Shown: positions 11,048-25,033, numbered from the stretch's first letter. The stretch is DNA of 64,000 bases from Doryteuthis pealeii (GCA_023376005.1 CM042141.1:95204486-95268485), one strand, 5' to 3'. A program made the numbers and translations. Notes: a model not told the origin generated them from the letters alone.

Positions 11048-11330
11048 AGGGGGCAGTTTAGCTTAGTTGGTAGAGATACACCAAAGAATTTCAAGTTTCC
11101 TGATTCAATACCAGTCCTAGTCCCAGTCCCAGTCAACTAAGCACATGAGAAACGCAGCATGGGTAATCGGTGCAGTAAAAAATCTCGGAGCTGACTGAAG
11201 GTGTGTGGTCTTCACCTTAGTGAAAAATAAAACTAGCTCCCTGGTCTAGTGCTAGTGAAAATGGGATAGATTGCTAGTTTGTTTGCCTGATACCAACAAT
11301 AGGTCACTCAGCTGACTTACTTTTTACAAT
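11048..11330 (+). repeat. S1 SINE (copy B)
   Basis: Same insertion as 3141-3400, with the S1 middle ('GGAGCTGACTGAAGGTGTG') that is missing from copy A present. Confidence 0.8.
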
Positions 11331-11593
11331 AGTAAATGTAAGTGAAATTAGAAAGTAGTAACATTTCGAAAGGTCATAAAAGATGGTCTAGGTGTCGTTG
11401 GATATAAGTGTCAATCGAAACCCACCTGTGGCGTTTCATTCACCTTGGCTAAAAGTCATATAAGCAAAGCAATATATCATTCATAGTGATTAATTTGTTA
11501 TCAAGAATTCTAGCAGCTGAGAAATCTTGTCATATAAACTAAGATATCAAATTTTCAGTTTCTATTCATGAAAAAAGAAAAGAAAAAAGAAAT

Positions 11594-12360
11594 ATTAGTT
11601 GGTTGGTTGGTTGGTTGGTTACTTTATTTAATGCAAATCTTGTTTTTTTTTTTCAGAATACAAAGTGTGTCAAAAAATACCAAGTTTAAAACTGATTTAC
11701 CAAGATAGAAATGAAGAATGAATGGAACATTAATTTTTTTCAGAATACAAGGTGTGTCAAAAAAGTATCAAGATTGAAGCTGTATTTACCAAGATAGAAA
11801 TGAAGAATGAATGAACGTTAATTTTTTTCAGAATACAAGGTGTGTCATAAAAGTACCAAGTTTAAAATTGTATTTACCAATATAGAAATGAAGAATAAAT
11901 GGAACGTTATTTTTTCAGAATATACAGTGTGTCAAAAAGTACAAAAAATCTCAATACTTTTTGACACACCTTGTATATGGTTGTCATTAACTTCATGTGT
12001 ATTTATAAACTGGGTTGACCCTCAGTGACTGCCTTCTAGCACTTAATATAAAAAAGCTGGGTGTTTGCCATAAAAGCATTTGAAGAATACAGTCAGGACA
12101 ATCATATAGTTACTAGGCTTGACATGACCAAATGATATCAGATGGGGCCTATGTCAACCACTCATCTAGCCCAAGTAATAGCCAGAGTAGAGTGTTGCAT
12201 GTCACATGACAACTTAGTAACCAATTAAAGACTGCTCAGCCACACAATCCTGTCCTCAAGTCATTTGGGGTCCCCACCTACAGCTAAGAGGGGGATTTTA
12301 GCCTTCTGCAGAGGTGCAGTTGGCATATTCTACAGCCCAGCCAACAGGGCAGAAGAGTAC
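11594..12360 (+). repeat. S3 SINE split by mariner-end array (copy B)
   Basis: Same composite as 3671-4435, with scattered extra indels. Confidence 0.7.
11658..11976. mobile_element. Tandem array of mariner-like ends (copy B)
   Basis: Same three-and-a-bit unit array with inverted closing end as 3733-4055, with small base losses. Confidence 0.8.
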
Positions 12361-13203
12361 AGGTACAATTATAAAAAAATCACATTATAAGTAGGTGGTA
12401 ATGAAAATTTTAAAAAATTGTAGTCAGTTCAAGTTTTGTTTTTACTTATTATGTTTATTTATTTATTTGTTTGTTATGCCTCCTCGGGCATCTCCCCTTT
12501 TTTTATATTCTCATATGAACCTTTTAAAAAATCCACAAAGAAAAAAAAGATTTAGATGCAGATATTCTCAAGAATAAATACAATACAACTAATACAACAT
12601 TGAAGAATGGATACTCAAATGAGGCCAGGGATGAATGAAGCTGTTTGGCTTCCACTGAGACAATTTGTTAGGAATTTACAAACTTAATTCCAAGACTTAA
12701 AGACTTGTCTTTCCGTTTACAATGTTGCTTTGATAAAGACCTTTTCATATGGTCGAAACAGATTTCTGTCAGCAAAACTTTTAACATCTTGTTTTTTCTA
12801 CAAACTTTCTACACATATTGTCAGATTCTTATCCATTTTACCTTTCAAACTTAATCCCACATAAAAAGAGACATACCTTTTTATCTCCAGTAAGCGCAGG
12901 TACCCATCTTAACATATTCCATGCAGGATACCTTAAATTTAATTTGCATCAGGACTGTGTATCAATACACAGGAAGTGTGCATCTTTATTTACAGAGACT
13001 GAAAAAGGATTAAAGGGCAGATAACTAACCCCTGTACATGAAAAAAGGATTTGGGCAGATAACTCTGACCCGACTATTGTTACAGTTTTAAGTGAATTTT
13101 AACACAATTTTGGGTAAGCAATATATCTTGGTAAGTACAAAATGGGTGATAATTGGCAATTACTAGACACTTCAAGTAAAACCAACACCTCTTCGTATTT
13201 AAG

Positions 13204-13476
13204 ACAACTCGGTTTTGCTTAGTCAGTGAGCATCTGCTAGGAGCCAAAAGGTTCCGGGTTCAATACCAACCCTCACCAAACTCAGCACATAAGTAGCACA
13301 GCTTGGATTTGTGCAGTAAAGTGGAATGTAAAGTTGATTGTAGATGTGACTCTCCACCTCAGATGCAAAAACAATCTCCTGGTCTAGTGCTAGTGAAAAG
13401 GGAATAGACTCCCTTGCTGTCTGATTGATACTGACCATAGACCAATTCTGCTGACCTCACTTTTTTTATTGGTATA
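13204..13476 (+). repeat. S1 SINE (copy B, second insertion)
   Basis: Same as 5291-5568 with minor base losses. Confidence 0.8.
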
Positions 13477-13721
13477 AAGTATCTGGTTAAATTTAAGTAT
13501 CATCATCATCCTCAGGTCACACTGACAGCATGGATACCCTTCACTCTCTCTCTTAACACCTGAAAACAAAACAAAAATGAGAAAAGAGAGAGAGAGGAGA
13601 CAGAGACAGAGACAGAGAGTGAGAGAGAGAGAATCTTTGCATAGAACATATAGAATATTAATATAATACATACACATCAAATTCTGTTAAGTAATTCATC
13701 TGATCGTTCCTAAATATCTTC

Positions 13722-14110
13722 TTAAATTCTTCTTACCATTTTTTTTTTGAAATCATCCAAATTAATCTTAGAATTTTTTATGCTATTGCTGTTTTTGATC
13801 TGATAAGGCAATTTGTTCCAAAAATATATTTTTCTATTAGCAAAAAAATCCAATTGGTAAATAGACTCAATTTTTGAAATCTGTCTTGAGAGTAAGTTCC
13901 GAGTTCGAGGAGAAATATTAAAAAAATGTCTACCATAATTAATAATTCCATTTATTATTTTGAAAATTTCAGTTAGATCACCTCTCATTCTTCTTTCTAG
14001 TAAGTAGTCAATTCTAATTTCTCTTATTCTTCCCTGTAACTCTGATATTTCACTCTTTTTATTAGTTTTATCACTCTTCTATATTTGCCCTCCAATATCA
14101 TTATACTCCA
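13722..14110 (-). pseudogene. CR1/L2-like LINE C-terminus (copy B)
   Basis: Same fragment as 5801-6205. Here the open frame is shorter on both sides (13722-13988) because of single-base differences, one of them in the A/T run near 13740. Confidence 0.7.
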
Positions 14111-14111
14111 A

Positions 14112-14463
14112 GTCTGATTTAAATTCAGATTTTCCTTCTTCTAGATAGGTTGCTACACCAAAGTTAAAAACACAGCCTGTCCTACTCTTTACCCCTAATT
14201 GAACCTTAGTTCTTTGTGAATTGCAAACGGCCTCATTCAGATTTTTGAACTCAATTTTTTTTGCAGAGTTAACAGATTTGAATTCAGAGTTTTCCTTCTC
14301 CTAGACTGGTTGCCATACCCAGATTAAGTGTCCAGTCTGTCCTACTATTTACCCATATCTGGATTCATGTCATATTATTACTATATGAAATACAAACAGC
14401 TTCATCCAGAATTTGAACTTGATTTCTCATGTCTATTTCCTATGGCAATAGCCATTACATGAT
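14112..14463 (-). repeat. Two S2 SINE pieces, reversed (copy B)
   Basis: Same pair as 6208-6558. Confidence 0.7.
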
Positions 14464-15005
14464 AAACACCTCCTGTATTCATTTATATAATATCCTAAGC
14501 AAAGTGGTTGTCAGTAAGAAGGTCAATTTGAAAGCCAGGTTATATTTGATTCTAATGGAAGGTTGAAGCAAATGTCACTCCTTTTTCAGTTCAATCTGAT
14601 TAATAGTTGAATATTTTCAGAATTTTGGAAGGATGTAAAGCCAAACCCATATTGATCAATTTAAAAATCAATATCTTAAGGTCCCAGATATATAATTTAC
14701 CAATTGGGTTACCAACTATCACATATTTGACATAGAACATTCAATTATTGTTAGAGGTGTTCATAGCACAACAGTTGTTGTTATAAGAAATGGACTCAAC
14801 TAACTGAATTCAAATCCTGAATGAGACTGTTTGCATTTCACATAGTCTGAAAGTTTACTTGTTATAATAACAAAAAGACCCCCCACTTATATCCATAAAC
14901 ACAATGGCTAAATCAAGAGGTATCTGGTTTGGTTTAGTTTATTTGTTAAACAGGTTGGTTAGTTATTTTTATGACATATCAACTTTATGAGGTCATTTTA
15001 TGCCA

Positions 15006-15546
15006 TTTTTCTAATTCATAGACAGCAGAAGAGTTGATTGATTGATTAATTTCAATTACATATCAACCTGCCTCAGTTTACTTGAGTTTAGGAAATCACA
15101 TACGTTTATATTTACATTTTTGTGTTGTTTTAGAAAAGATTTTCACACTATGTATTTGACCACAGATGGGCAATAACAAATACTAGTAGTCAAAGGCGGA
15201 GTGAAACTGGGACTAATGAAATGTTGGGATACTCAGCAATCCCTCACCCCCACCCCCGATATTCAGAACTATAGACTTACCCTTTTAACTACTTATATAA
15301 AATGTAGGTAAAAATAATAGCAAGTCTAAGAAATGATTTTATGGATAGGATATCAGAAAATGAAGCAGGAAATTATTTTGATCATAGAGAATAATCATTA
15401 TCATTTCAAGAATTATTCAAACTATTGGACTCCTTCATTTTATGTGTGCTATTGTTGTTACATTTTAGCAGATCCTTTCTGCAGCCTTCTTCATGAGGAA
15501 AGAGAGGGACCATTGTTCATGACATACATCAGCCTCACAGATGAAT
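15006..15546. other. Unique spacer between copies B and C
   Basis: Not part of the triplicated segment as seen here. It begins abruptly after 'TTATGCCA' with 'TTTTTCTAATTC'. It includes (TTGA)n at about 15031-15046 and a C-rich run near 15241-15258. It may be the normal left flank of the repeated segment. Confidence 0.5.
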
Positions 15547-15548
15547 GT
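15470..15548 (+). other. Weak candidate exon in the spacer
   Basis: A TTTTAG acceptor-like site ends at about 15469. An open frame then reads 'ADPFCSLLHEEREGPL' and 'MTYISLTDE', ending at a weak GT near 15548 just before a reversed S2 SINE. No protein family was recognised, and the frame simply runs on into the SINE. Could be chance. Confidence 0.15.
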
Positions 15549-15839
15549 ATATATCTTCCAATCCCTCGCCACAAGCAGAATACGAAACAAGATCAATTTC
15601 TTAAATGGAGTTTAACAGGTTTGAATTCAGAGGTTTCCCTCCTTTAGACTGGTTACCTGTTCAAGGTTAAAGAGCCCAGTCTGCCATACTATTTACCCAT
15701 AACTGGAGAGAGAATATATGAATTCATACCTTTCCCAAGGGTATTAGTGCTATGTGAGATGCAAACAACCTCATCCAGGATTTGAACTCGGGTCAACGAG
15801 ACAATTTCCTACGACTCTAGCCATTATACCACCTGCCTC
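15547..15839 (-). repeat. S2 SINE, reversed, complete
   Basis: The whole family layout is visible in reverse: 'CCAATCCCTCGCCACAAGC', 'TTTAACAGGTTTGAATTCAG', 'CTACTATTTACCCAT', and the head 'GACTCTAGCCATTATACC'. Its outer edge is exactly where copy C begins. Confidence 0.85.
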
Positions 15840-16258
15840 CATATTACAGATGAATTTCGATTTTGGTTTTTTATTATCAGGGAAAAGAACTGGAGATGAT
15901 CTTTATAGATAAGGATTATCTGGGTTTATCTGTTTCATGAGTTGCTAAGAATAGGCTAATCTGATCCGACCAGCATCTTTGCCATCATTTCTTATCTGTT
16001 TGTCACAATGTCCTGTTAAAATAGACCCCCCCATGTTTCTCTTAGACGTTGTCCACCTTAAGAAGGCTGTAGAATAGATTGATCAAAACATGGTAACAGA
16101 AAAAACAACAAAAAATCCCAGAACAGATGAACTTAACAACTCTTGATTTTAATCTTTATCTTTTTACTGATGTGGCAAAAAATAGCATCAATGACTGATG
16201 ATACATTCATAGTATTAGGAATGGGATGATGCAGCATTTCATCCATCTATCTATTCTA

Positions 16259-17340
16259 TTTTGCTTATATACTGCATTGCATAGTGTAACATAATGGACG
16301 GGCCCTACCCGGGAACACCTATATTTGTGGCCTTATGCCAGACACACAGAGAAACCTTAAAAAAATGTAGTACTGATTCTCTGATATTACTGGGTGGTCT
16401 TTGAAGAATCGGCACGAAAAGAAATAAAAAACCTTAATGAGATTTTGGCGACGTGGAGTCTATGTTTAACGAAAACCTAGTATTCTTGACGGCCAGTCGT
16501 CATTTGATCTAAAAGGCCATGAACTCTCTTTGACCAGAATGATTCGAAACAATTGAATGTTCTTTTCCTTCTAGAAAGAATTAGATAGTTCCAGAAAAAA
16601 TGATTCTAGATGATTCCTTTGAGATAGTACATAAGGAACCCGACTAGGAACCTGTCAGTTAGTCAGTGAGAACAGTCAAGGCAGTTGGCCGGGTGGAGTT
16701 GGACAGTCAGAGTTTGGGAAGCAAACTGTAGTCGCTGAGGACGAGAAAAGGGCTGGCCTTAATATTTACCAACTGATGAAAGTTTGTCACTCACAAGGAC
16801 TGAAACTCTAAGGACCATAGAAAGATATCAATTAAACTGACATTCTCTCTCTCTCAAAGTTAAGAAGCTGAAATTGAATTTACCCCAATAAACTCATGAA
16901 AATAGACTCGGCATTATAGTCATCTTTACTACAATGAAAAATACTATGACAGTATTGTGAATGGGACAACCACTAGACACCCGTGGAGATAGTCAATTGA
17001 CCGTGACTAAGAGCCCGCGGTGTGCGTAAGGTGATACTTCCTTGACCTGCTACTAGCGACCAAGAACTGCTGGATATAGTAAACAACCAAAAGTTTACGC
17101 GTGTGAACGCCACCACCACGTTACATATATGATAATAGTGTCGTGCATTTTGAGGCACTGTGAGACACGTGAAACGCCACCGCCACGTTACTTATACGAT
17201 TTAGTGTAGCAGTAAAAAGACCGCCATAACATTATAATAGCCCATAGTAGAATATACTTATATACTGAATATAATAGAATATACTTATATACATATACTT
17301 ATATGCTTATATACTGCATTGCATAGCCCATAGTAGAATG
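16259..17340. other. Gene-free stretch in copy C, same as 420-1500
   Basis: This is a near-identical counterpart of the unclassified 420-1500 stretch. Nothing beyond the features noted there was seen. Confidence 0.3.
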
Positions 17341-17353
17341 TCATTAAATTTCC

Positions 17354-18111
17354 CCATTTTTCATACCTCAGGGGATATTTCGTTGAGGTCTGCAGCTTTT
17401 CTACCAATTAGTTTTCTTAGGACTTTGTTTAGTTTTTCTATCGTAAAGTCTTCACCGATTGTCTGATTTTATTTATTTGCTCCTGGATGTATTTTATTTG
17501 TTCTTTTTTGTACGTTTTAGTTTGTTCTACCTGGACTTTCTTAAGGTTGTATGTGTTGGTGTTTGTTGGGTTTACTTTATTGCACTGGGATGCTTTTTAG
17601 ATATCGTTTCTCTTTAACTGCTTCTGTCTCCCAGGGGACAGTGTGCTTAACTCTTAATTTGGTCGGCATACACTCAGCTGCCGCTTCTAAGTGGGCACTG
17701 ACAAAATTTTCATATTCCTCATCTGGAGTCTGCCTTGCAGATGTCTCCTGCAGGATGTCAAACTTATTTCTTACCAGTTGCTTATATCGCTGTTGGCAAA
17801 TGAGGCCCAGTCGTATTGTACAGATTAATGTATAATTTTGCTATGACTATTCTGTGATCGAAGGATACTCTTTCAAAGGAAGAGTATGCTTCGCAGTTCA
17901 TAGCACTGTTTATCCACTTTTTATTTATCAAGATGTAGTCAAGTTGTGCTTTTGTATTATTTCGGTAGGTGTAGGTCTATAGTTTTCCCTTTCATCTTTG
18001 GAAATTGGTGTTTAAGCATACAATACTGTTCTCAAGAGAGAACTCTGCTAGGAGTTCACCATTCTTGTTTGGAGTGTTGTGTAAGCAGAATCTATTGTTC
18101 ACATTTTTGCC

Positions 18112-18117
<6 letters not shown>
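17354..18117 (-). pseudogene. RTE-type LINE fragment (copy C)
   Basis: This is a near-identical copy of 1515-2276: APE endonuclease C-terminus with the Asp-His motif, then the linker to the missing reverse transcriptase. Copies A and C share the same frame breaks, so the element was already dead before the segment was duplicated. Confidence 0.8.
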
Positions 18118-18152
<35 letters not shown>

Positions 18153-18181
18153 CGTGTGTGTATATATATATGTATATACAT

Positions 18182-18235
<54 letters not shown>

Positions 18236-18293
18236 ATGTATATACATATATATATACACACACGCACACACACCACACACACACATATATATA

Positions 18294-18336
<43 letters not shown>

Positions 18337-18455
18337 GCAAAAATGTGAACAATAGATTCTGCTTACACAACACTCCAAACAAGAATGGTGAACTCCTAGC
18401 AGAGTTCTCTCTTGAGAACAGTATTGTATGCTTAAACACCAATTTCCAAAGATGA
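17992..18455. repeat. 126-bp inverted repeat around microsatellite (copy C)
   Basis: Arms 17992-18117 and 18330-18455 are reverse complements, as in copy A. The microsatellite centre differs in length, and a TATTATA interruption appears near 18300. Confidence 0.9.
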
Positions 18456-18978
18456 ATATAATATATATATATATATAATATATATATATATTATATATAG
18501 AATGAAAACATACTTTGTATCCCATTATTCTATTATTATTTTTTGTTGTTGTTGAAATGATCAACAAGAGAGATTAATTAAAATCATATTATTAATTTTT
18601 GATGAGGTTCTTTATATCTTTTATTCCTTTTTATCCCAATGTTATTAACCGCTTCAGACTTTGGCTGCTGGTAACATAAATGACATGAAATCAGAATAAA
18701 AGATTTTCCTTTTGTTTTCCATGATTATTCTTCATATTTCATATAATTAATTACCTTCTTAAAAATTAATAATGATATTCACAGAAGCAATAAGATTTTG
18801 TAAAAAAGACAAAAACCAAAACCTGCTTGTAGGAAATCACTATTTAATTAACAAATGCTGTTAAAATTGCATTGTTTATTCACAAGGTCCTAAGATTTAT
18901 TGACAAATTCTGTAATAACTAAAAGACATGATTTCTTTGCTTGTGATTTCAAAACATTTAAAAATAGGAGTGTACAAA

Positions 18979-19260
18979 GGGGGGCAGTTTAGCTTAGTTG
19001 GTAGAGGATACACCAAAGAATTTCAAGTTTCCTGATTCAATACCAGTCCTAGTCCCAGTCCCAGTCAACTAAGCACATGAGAAACGCAGCATGGGTAATC
19101 GGTGCAGTAAAAAATCTCGGAGCTGACTGAAGGTGTGTGGTCTTCACCTTAGTGAAAAATAAAAACTAGCTCCCTGGTCTAGTGCTAGTGAAAATGGGAT
19201 AGATTGCTTAGTTGTTTGCCTGATACCAACAATAGGTCACTCAGCTGACTTTACTTTTTA
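18979..19260 (+). repeat. S1 SINE (copy C)
   Basis: Same insertion as 3141-3400, complete with the middle block lost from copy A. Confidence 0.8.
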
Positions 19261-19534
19261 CTAATAGTAAATGGTAAGTGAAATTAGAAAGTAGTAACAT
19301 TTCGAAAGGTCATAAAAGACTGGTCTAGGTGTCGTTGGATATAAGTGTCAATCAGAAACCCACCTGTGGCTTGTTCATTCACCTTGGCTAAAAGTCATAT
19401 AAGCAAAGCAATATATCATTCATAGTGATTAATTTGTTATCAAGAATTCTAGCAGCTGAGAAATCTTGTCATATAAACTAAGATATCAAATTTTCAGTTT
19501 CTATTCATGAAAAAAGAAAAGAAAAAAGAAATAT

Positions 19535-20310
19535 TAGTTGGTTGGTTGGTTGGTTGGTTACTTTATTTAATGCAAAATCTTGTTTTTTTTTTTCAGAATA
19601 CAAAGTGTGTCAAAAAAATACCAAGTTTAAAACTGTATTTACCAAGATAGAAATGAAGAATGAATGGAACATTAATTTTTTTCAGAATACAAGGTGTGTC
19701 AAAAAAGTATCAAGATTGAAGCTGTATTTACCAAGATAGAAATGAAGAATGAATGGAACGTTAATTTTTTTCAGAATACAAGGTGTGTCATAAAAGTACC
19801 AAGTTTAAAATTGTATTTACCAATATAGAAATGAAGAATAAATGGAACGTTATTTTTTCAGAATATACAGTGTGTCAAAAAGTACAAAAAATCTCAATAC
19901 TTTTTTGACACACCTTGTATATGGTTGTCATTAACTTCATGTGTATTTATAAATACTGGTGGTTGACCCTCAGTGACTGCCTTCTAGCACCTTAATATAA
20001 AAAAGCTGGGTGTTTGCCATAAAAGCAATTTGAAGAATACAGTCAGGACAATCATATAGTTACTAGGGCTTGACATGACCAAATGATTGATCAGATGGGG
20101 CCTAGTCAACCACTCATCTAGCCCAAGTAATAGCCAGAGTAGAGTGTTGCATGTCACATGACAACTTAGTAACCAATTTTCAGCCACACAATCCTGTCCT
20201 CAGTCATTTGGGGTCCCCACCTACAGCTAAGAGGGGGGATTTTAGCCTTCTGCAGAGGTGCAGTTGGCATATTCTACAGCCCCAGCCAACAGGGCAGAAG
20301 AGATACAGGT
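19535..20310 (+). repeat. S3 SINE split by mariner-end array (copy C)
   Basis: Same composite as 3671-4435. Confidence 0.75.
19598..19920. mobile_element. Tandem array of mariner-like ends (copy C)
   Basis: Same array as 3733-4055, essentially identical to copy A. Confidence 0.85.
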
Positions 20311-21158
20311 ACAATTATAAAAAAATCACATTATAAGTAGGGTGGTAATGAAAATTTTAAAAAATTGTAGTCAGTTCAAGTTTTGTTTTTACTTATTATG
20401 TTTATTTATTTATTTGTTTGTTATGCCTCCTCGGGCATCTCCCCTTTTTTTTATATTCTCATATGAACCTTTTAAAAAAATCCACAAAGAAAAAAAAGAT
20501 TTAGATGCAGAATATTTCTCAAGAATAAATACAATACAACTAATACAACATTGAAGAATGGATACTCAAATGAGGCCAGGGCATGAATGAAGCTGTTTGG
20601 CTTCCACTGAGACAATTTGTTAGGAATTTACAAACTTAATTCCAAGACTTAAAAGACTTGTCTTTCCGTTTACAATGTTGCTTTGATAAAGACCTTTTCA
20701 TATGGTCGAAACAGATTTCTGTCAGCAAAACTTTTAACATCTTGTTTTTTCTACAAACTTTCTACACATATTGTCAGATTCTTATCCATTTTACCTTTCA
20801 AACTTAATCCCACATAAAAAGAGACATACCTTTTTATCTCCAGTAAGCGCAGGTACCCATCTTAACATATTCCATGCAGGATACCTTAAATTTAATTTGC
20901 ATCAGGACTGTGTATCAATACACAGGAAGTGTGCATCTTTATTTACAGAGACTGAAAAAGGATTAAAGGGCAGATAACTAACCCCTGTACATGAAAAAAG
21001 GATTTGGGCAGATAACTCTGACCCGACTATTGTTACAGTTTTAAGTGAATTTTAACACAATTTTGGGTAAGCAATATTATTCTTGGTAAGTACAAAATGG
21101 GTGATAATTGGCAATTACTAGACACTTCAAGTAAAACCAACACCTCTTCGTATTTAAG

Positions 21159-21436
21159 ACAACTCGGTTTTGCTTAGTCAGTTGAGCATCTGCCTAGGAG
21201 CCAAAAGGTTCCGGGTTCAATACCAACCCTCACCAAACTCAGCACATAAGTAGCACAGCTTGGATTTGTGCAGTAAAGTGGGGAATGTAAAGTTGATTGT
21301 AGATGTGACTCTCCACCTCAGATGCAAAAACAATCTCCCTGGTCTAGTGCTAGTGAAAAGGGAATAGACTCCCTTGCTGTCTGATTGATACTGACCATAG
21401 ACCAATTCTGCTGACCTCACTTTTTTTATTGGTATA
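21159..21436 (+). repeat. S1 SINE (copy C, second insertion)
   Basis: Same as 5291-5568. Confidence 0.85.
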
Positions 21437-21544
21437 AAGTATCTGGTTAAATTTAAGTATCATCATCATCCTCAGGTCACACTGACAGCATGGATACCCT
21501 TCACTCTCTCTCTTAACACCTGAAAACAAAACAAAAATGAGAAA

Positions 21545-21578
<34 letters not shown>

Positions 21579-21668
21579 TGAGAGAGAGAGAATCTTTGCA
21601 TAGAACATATAGAATATTAATATAATACATACACATCAAATTCTGTTAAGTAATTCATCTGATCGTTC

Positions 21669-22075
21669 CTAAAAATATCTTCTTAAATTCTTCTTACCAT
21701 TTTTTTTTCTGAAATCATCCAAATTAATCTTAGAATTTTTTATGCTATTGCTGTTTTTGATCTGATAAGGCAATTTGTTCCAAAAATATATTTTTCTATT
21801 AGCAAAAAAATCCAATTGGTAAATAGACTCAATTTTTGAAATCTGTCTTGAGAGTAAGTTCCGAGTTCGAGGAGAAATATTAAAAAAATGTCTACCATAA
21901 TTAATAATTCCATTTATTATTTTGAAAATTTCAGTTAGATCACCTCTCATTCTTCTTTCTAGTAAAGTAGTCAATTCTAATTTCTCTTATTCTTCCCTGT
22001 AACTCTGATATTTCACTCTTTTTATTAGTTTTATCACTCTTCTTTATATGCCCTCCAATATCATTATACTCCAAG
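21669..22075 (-). pseudogene. CR1/L2-like LINE C-terminus (copy C)
   Basis: Same fragment as 5801-6205. One extra A near 21965 breaks the frame upstream of 'LLERRMRGDLTEIFK', so the open part spans only 21669-21974. Confidence 0.75.
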
Positions 22076-22076
22076 T

Positions 22077-22428
22077 CTGATTTAAATTCAGATTTTCCTT
22101 CTTCTAGATAGGTTGCTACACCAAAGTTAAAAACACAGCCTGTCCTACTCTTTACCCCTAATTGAACCTTAGTTCTTTGTGAATTGCAAACGGCCTCATT
22201 CAGATTTTTGAACTCAATTTTTTTTGCAGAGTTTAACAGATTTGAATTCAGAGTTTTCCTTCTCCTAGACTGGTTGCCATACCCAGATTAAAGTGTCCAG
22301 TCTGTCCTACTATTTACCCATATCTGGATTCATGTCATATTATTACTATATGAAATACAAACAGCTTCATCCAGAATTTGAACTTGATTTCTCATGTCTA
22401 TTTCCTATGGCAATAGCCATTACATGAT
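22077..22428 (-). repeat. Two S2 SINE pieces, reversed (copy C)
   Basis: Same pair as 6208-6558. Confidence 0.75.
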
Positions 22429-25033
22429 AAACACCTCCTGTATTCATTTATATAATATCCTAAGCAAAGTGGTTGTCAGTAAGAAGGGTCAATTTGAAAG
22501 CCAGGTTATATTTGATTCTAATGGAAGGTTGAAGCAAATGTCACTCCTTTTTCAGTTCAATCTGATTAATAGTTGAATATTTTCAGAATTTTGGAAGGAT
22601 GTAAAGCCAAACCCATATTGATCAATTTAAAAATCAATATCTTAAGGTCCCAGAATATATAATTTACCAATTGGGTTACCAACTATCACATATTTGACAT
22701 AGAACATTCAATTATTGTTAGAGGTGTTCATAGCACAACAGTTGTTGTTATAAGAAATGGACTCAACTAACTGAATTCAAATCCTGAATGAGACTGTTTG
22801 CATTTCACATAGTCTGAAAGTTTACTTGGTTATAATAACAAAATGACCCCCCCACTTTATATCCATAAACACAAATGGCTAAAATCAATTGAGGTATCTG
22901 GTTTGGTTTAGTTTATTTGTTAAACAGGTTGGTTAGTTATTTTTATGACATATCAACCTTTATGAGGTCATTTTATGCCAAATCACGTCATTTTGATAAA
23001 TAAAGTACCCAGGTTGATTACAGAACCTGATGTTAAGTAGTCACTGAATTAACTATTTAACAGGCTAATCGCTGTTTAACTTTAGTGATCTATCAGAAAT
23101 TGGTGCGTTGTATTTATTGTCTTGGTATAAACCATAAACAACTTCCTGTCTGAAATTATTATTGACGTTGCATTCTAGTTTTTAAAAGAATAAACCTGAC
23201 TTATACAGGCTATTTAATGTGATGTTTTCCTGGATTTAATTGATGTTAATACATGTATAGGGAAAGGTATAAATCCAGCTATTCTCCTTCTAGCTATGGG
23301 TAAATAGTAGATTAGACTGGGTTTTTAAGTCTTGGTATGGTAACTGGTCTAGGAGAAGGAAAACTTTGAATTCAAACCAGTTGTAGACCTGTAGAGAAGT
23401 TAATTGTACAATATGTTCCATGAACAAAGTGCAATAAAGAAATAATTTGAAAAGATTTACTGTATTTTGTTGTAACTTAATAAAGGTTACTAAATGAGGA
23501 ATAACCAAACGGTGGTCAGAAATTATATTGAATTTTAATAACATTAACAAAATAGAATACTTGCCTGTGGCATGAAGAAAGGTAAACCACAGCTAGTTGT
23601 ATCTGACTACTCAGTCTGCATAATACTCCCATATCTATGAGGATTGGGTGATACCCATTAATGTTGGGTATATAACAATTAAATAGTAATACTTTATATC
23701 ATATAATTGTTTACAATGAACTTTTAAGAAACAACTACACAAAAATGTAAATATAAACGCATAAGGAATGTGATTCTTCAGCATCTAGGCATAAAATAAC
23801 CCGAGATGGGTTGACATTTAATATTCAGTTTCACTTTAACTTTTATTTCAATACATGCATGGTCCAACTAAATCAAAGGAGCTATTAAACTTACTCCAGC
23901 TATGAGGATTGGGACATACCCATTAATGTTCATTAGTAGGGTATATAACATATTTTCTATGTTTTTCTAGTGAGATGCAATAAATGGTAAGCTGAAGTTG
24001 GAGATATCTTGTTTCTATTCAGTTCTATGAACAGAGGTGAGATATATGTCCTTTTCAATCACAAGTGACAACTGAAAACAAATATGTGTTGCCCCTTCAA
24101 AGAAGTTTGATTGAATCCAATTATCTTTGTCTCCCTACACATTTATTTGCTATTGTTATGTGGGGATTAAAATGAAATTCAAATAAAAAAAAAAACTCCC
24201 ATGAACCTTCATTGGAAGAACCCTCTAAGCATGTATGGGAAAAAGGACCCACTTCCAACCCCAAAGATAATCTATCGGCCTTAACTGTGTCATGGCACAA
24301 CTACTGACCAAGAAGAAATTTCCTTGACATGTGGTGGCTATGACCCGTGAATAAAGCCTAAATCATAAAATTACCTTTTGTCTTTGTCTCTTCCTTTTCT
24401 CTCCGTGAATTCCTTTTCAGCGCGACCACCAAATAAGATAGGGTTAAAAGTAAACCCTAGGAACACACACCAAGAATAACAACCTACCTTTTTAACCTAA
24501 AACATTAAACCTCTTGCTACTCCACAGTTAACTTTAGAATAATTGTTAAACTAACACAATATAGTAAAAACTTTCATCTTAAATTATTAAGTTAAGTTTT
24601 GCATAAGAGTTAAAGAAAATGAGTTACCTTTAAGAAATTGTATATTTACAGGTATAACAAATATATAATTGATTTTTGGCAATATCTAAATTTCTGGATC
24701 AAAAAGAGATCAGCTAAAAGTTCATAAATCTGAAAAATAAAACAAGAAAATCACGAGATGTTTCTTCTTTTGAATGGTCCACATATTCAATATAGCTCTC
24801 AAGTTAACATATAAAATATTGTAATAAATGAATGATCATACTGTGGCATATTCACAGGTCCTGCTATTAACTACTAGTATTCATATTATCATACTACTTT
24901 ATGTTAGTTATCCATTTGGTCTCTACTGTTTCCTAAAAATAGCCCAATTTTTCTCTTGTTGTTTTTAATATGTTTACAGTTTGTATTTTCTTAGAGGATA
25001 ATAAAAAAAACTAGGAAGAGCATTATTTTTAAT

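Larger units (their letters stand above)
9599..15005 (+). repeat. Large direct repeat, copy B (partial, indel-rich)
   Basis: This copy aligns with 1661-7109 of copy A and 17502-22980 of copy C. It is about 70 bases shorter than C because of scattered one- to few-base losses, many in homopolymers. Examples are 'CATTCTGTTGGAG' for 'CATTCTTGTTTGGAG' and the lost bases around 9800 and 10090. It starts inside the RTE LINE fragment and stops at 'TTATGCCA', after which unique sequence begins. It holds the same features as A and C, including the S2 head fragment at about 14772-14848. Confidence 0.95.
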
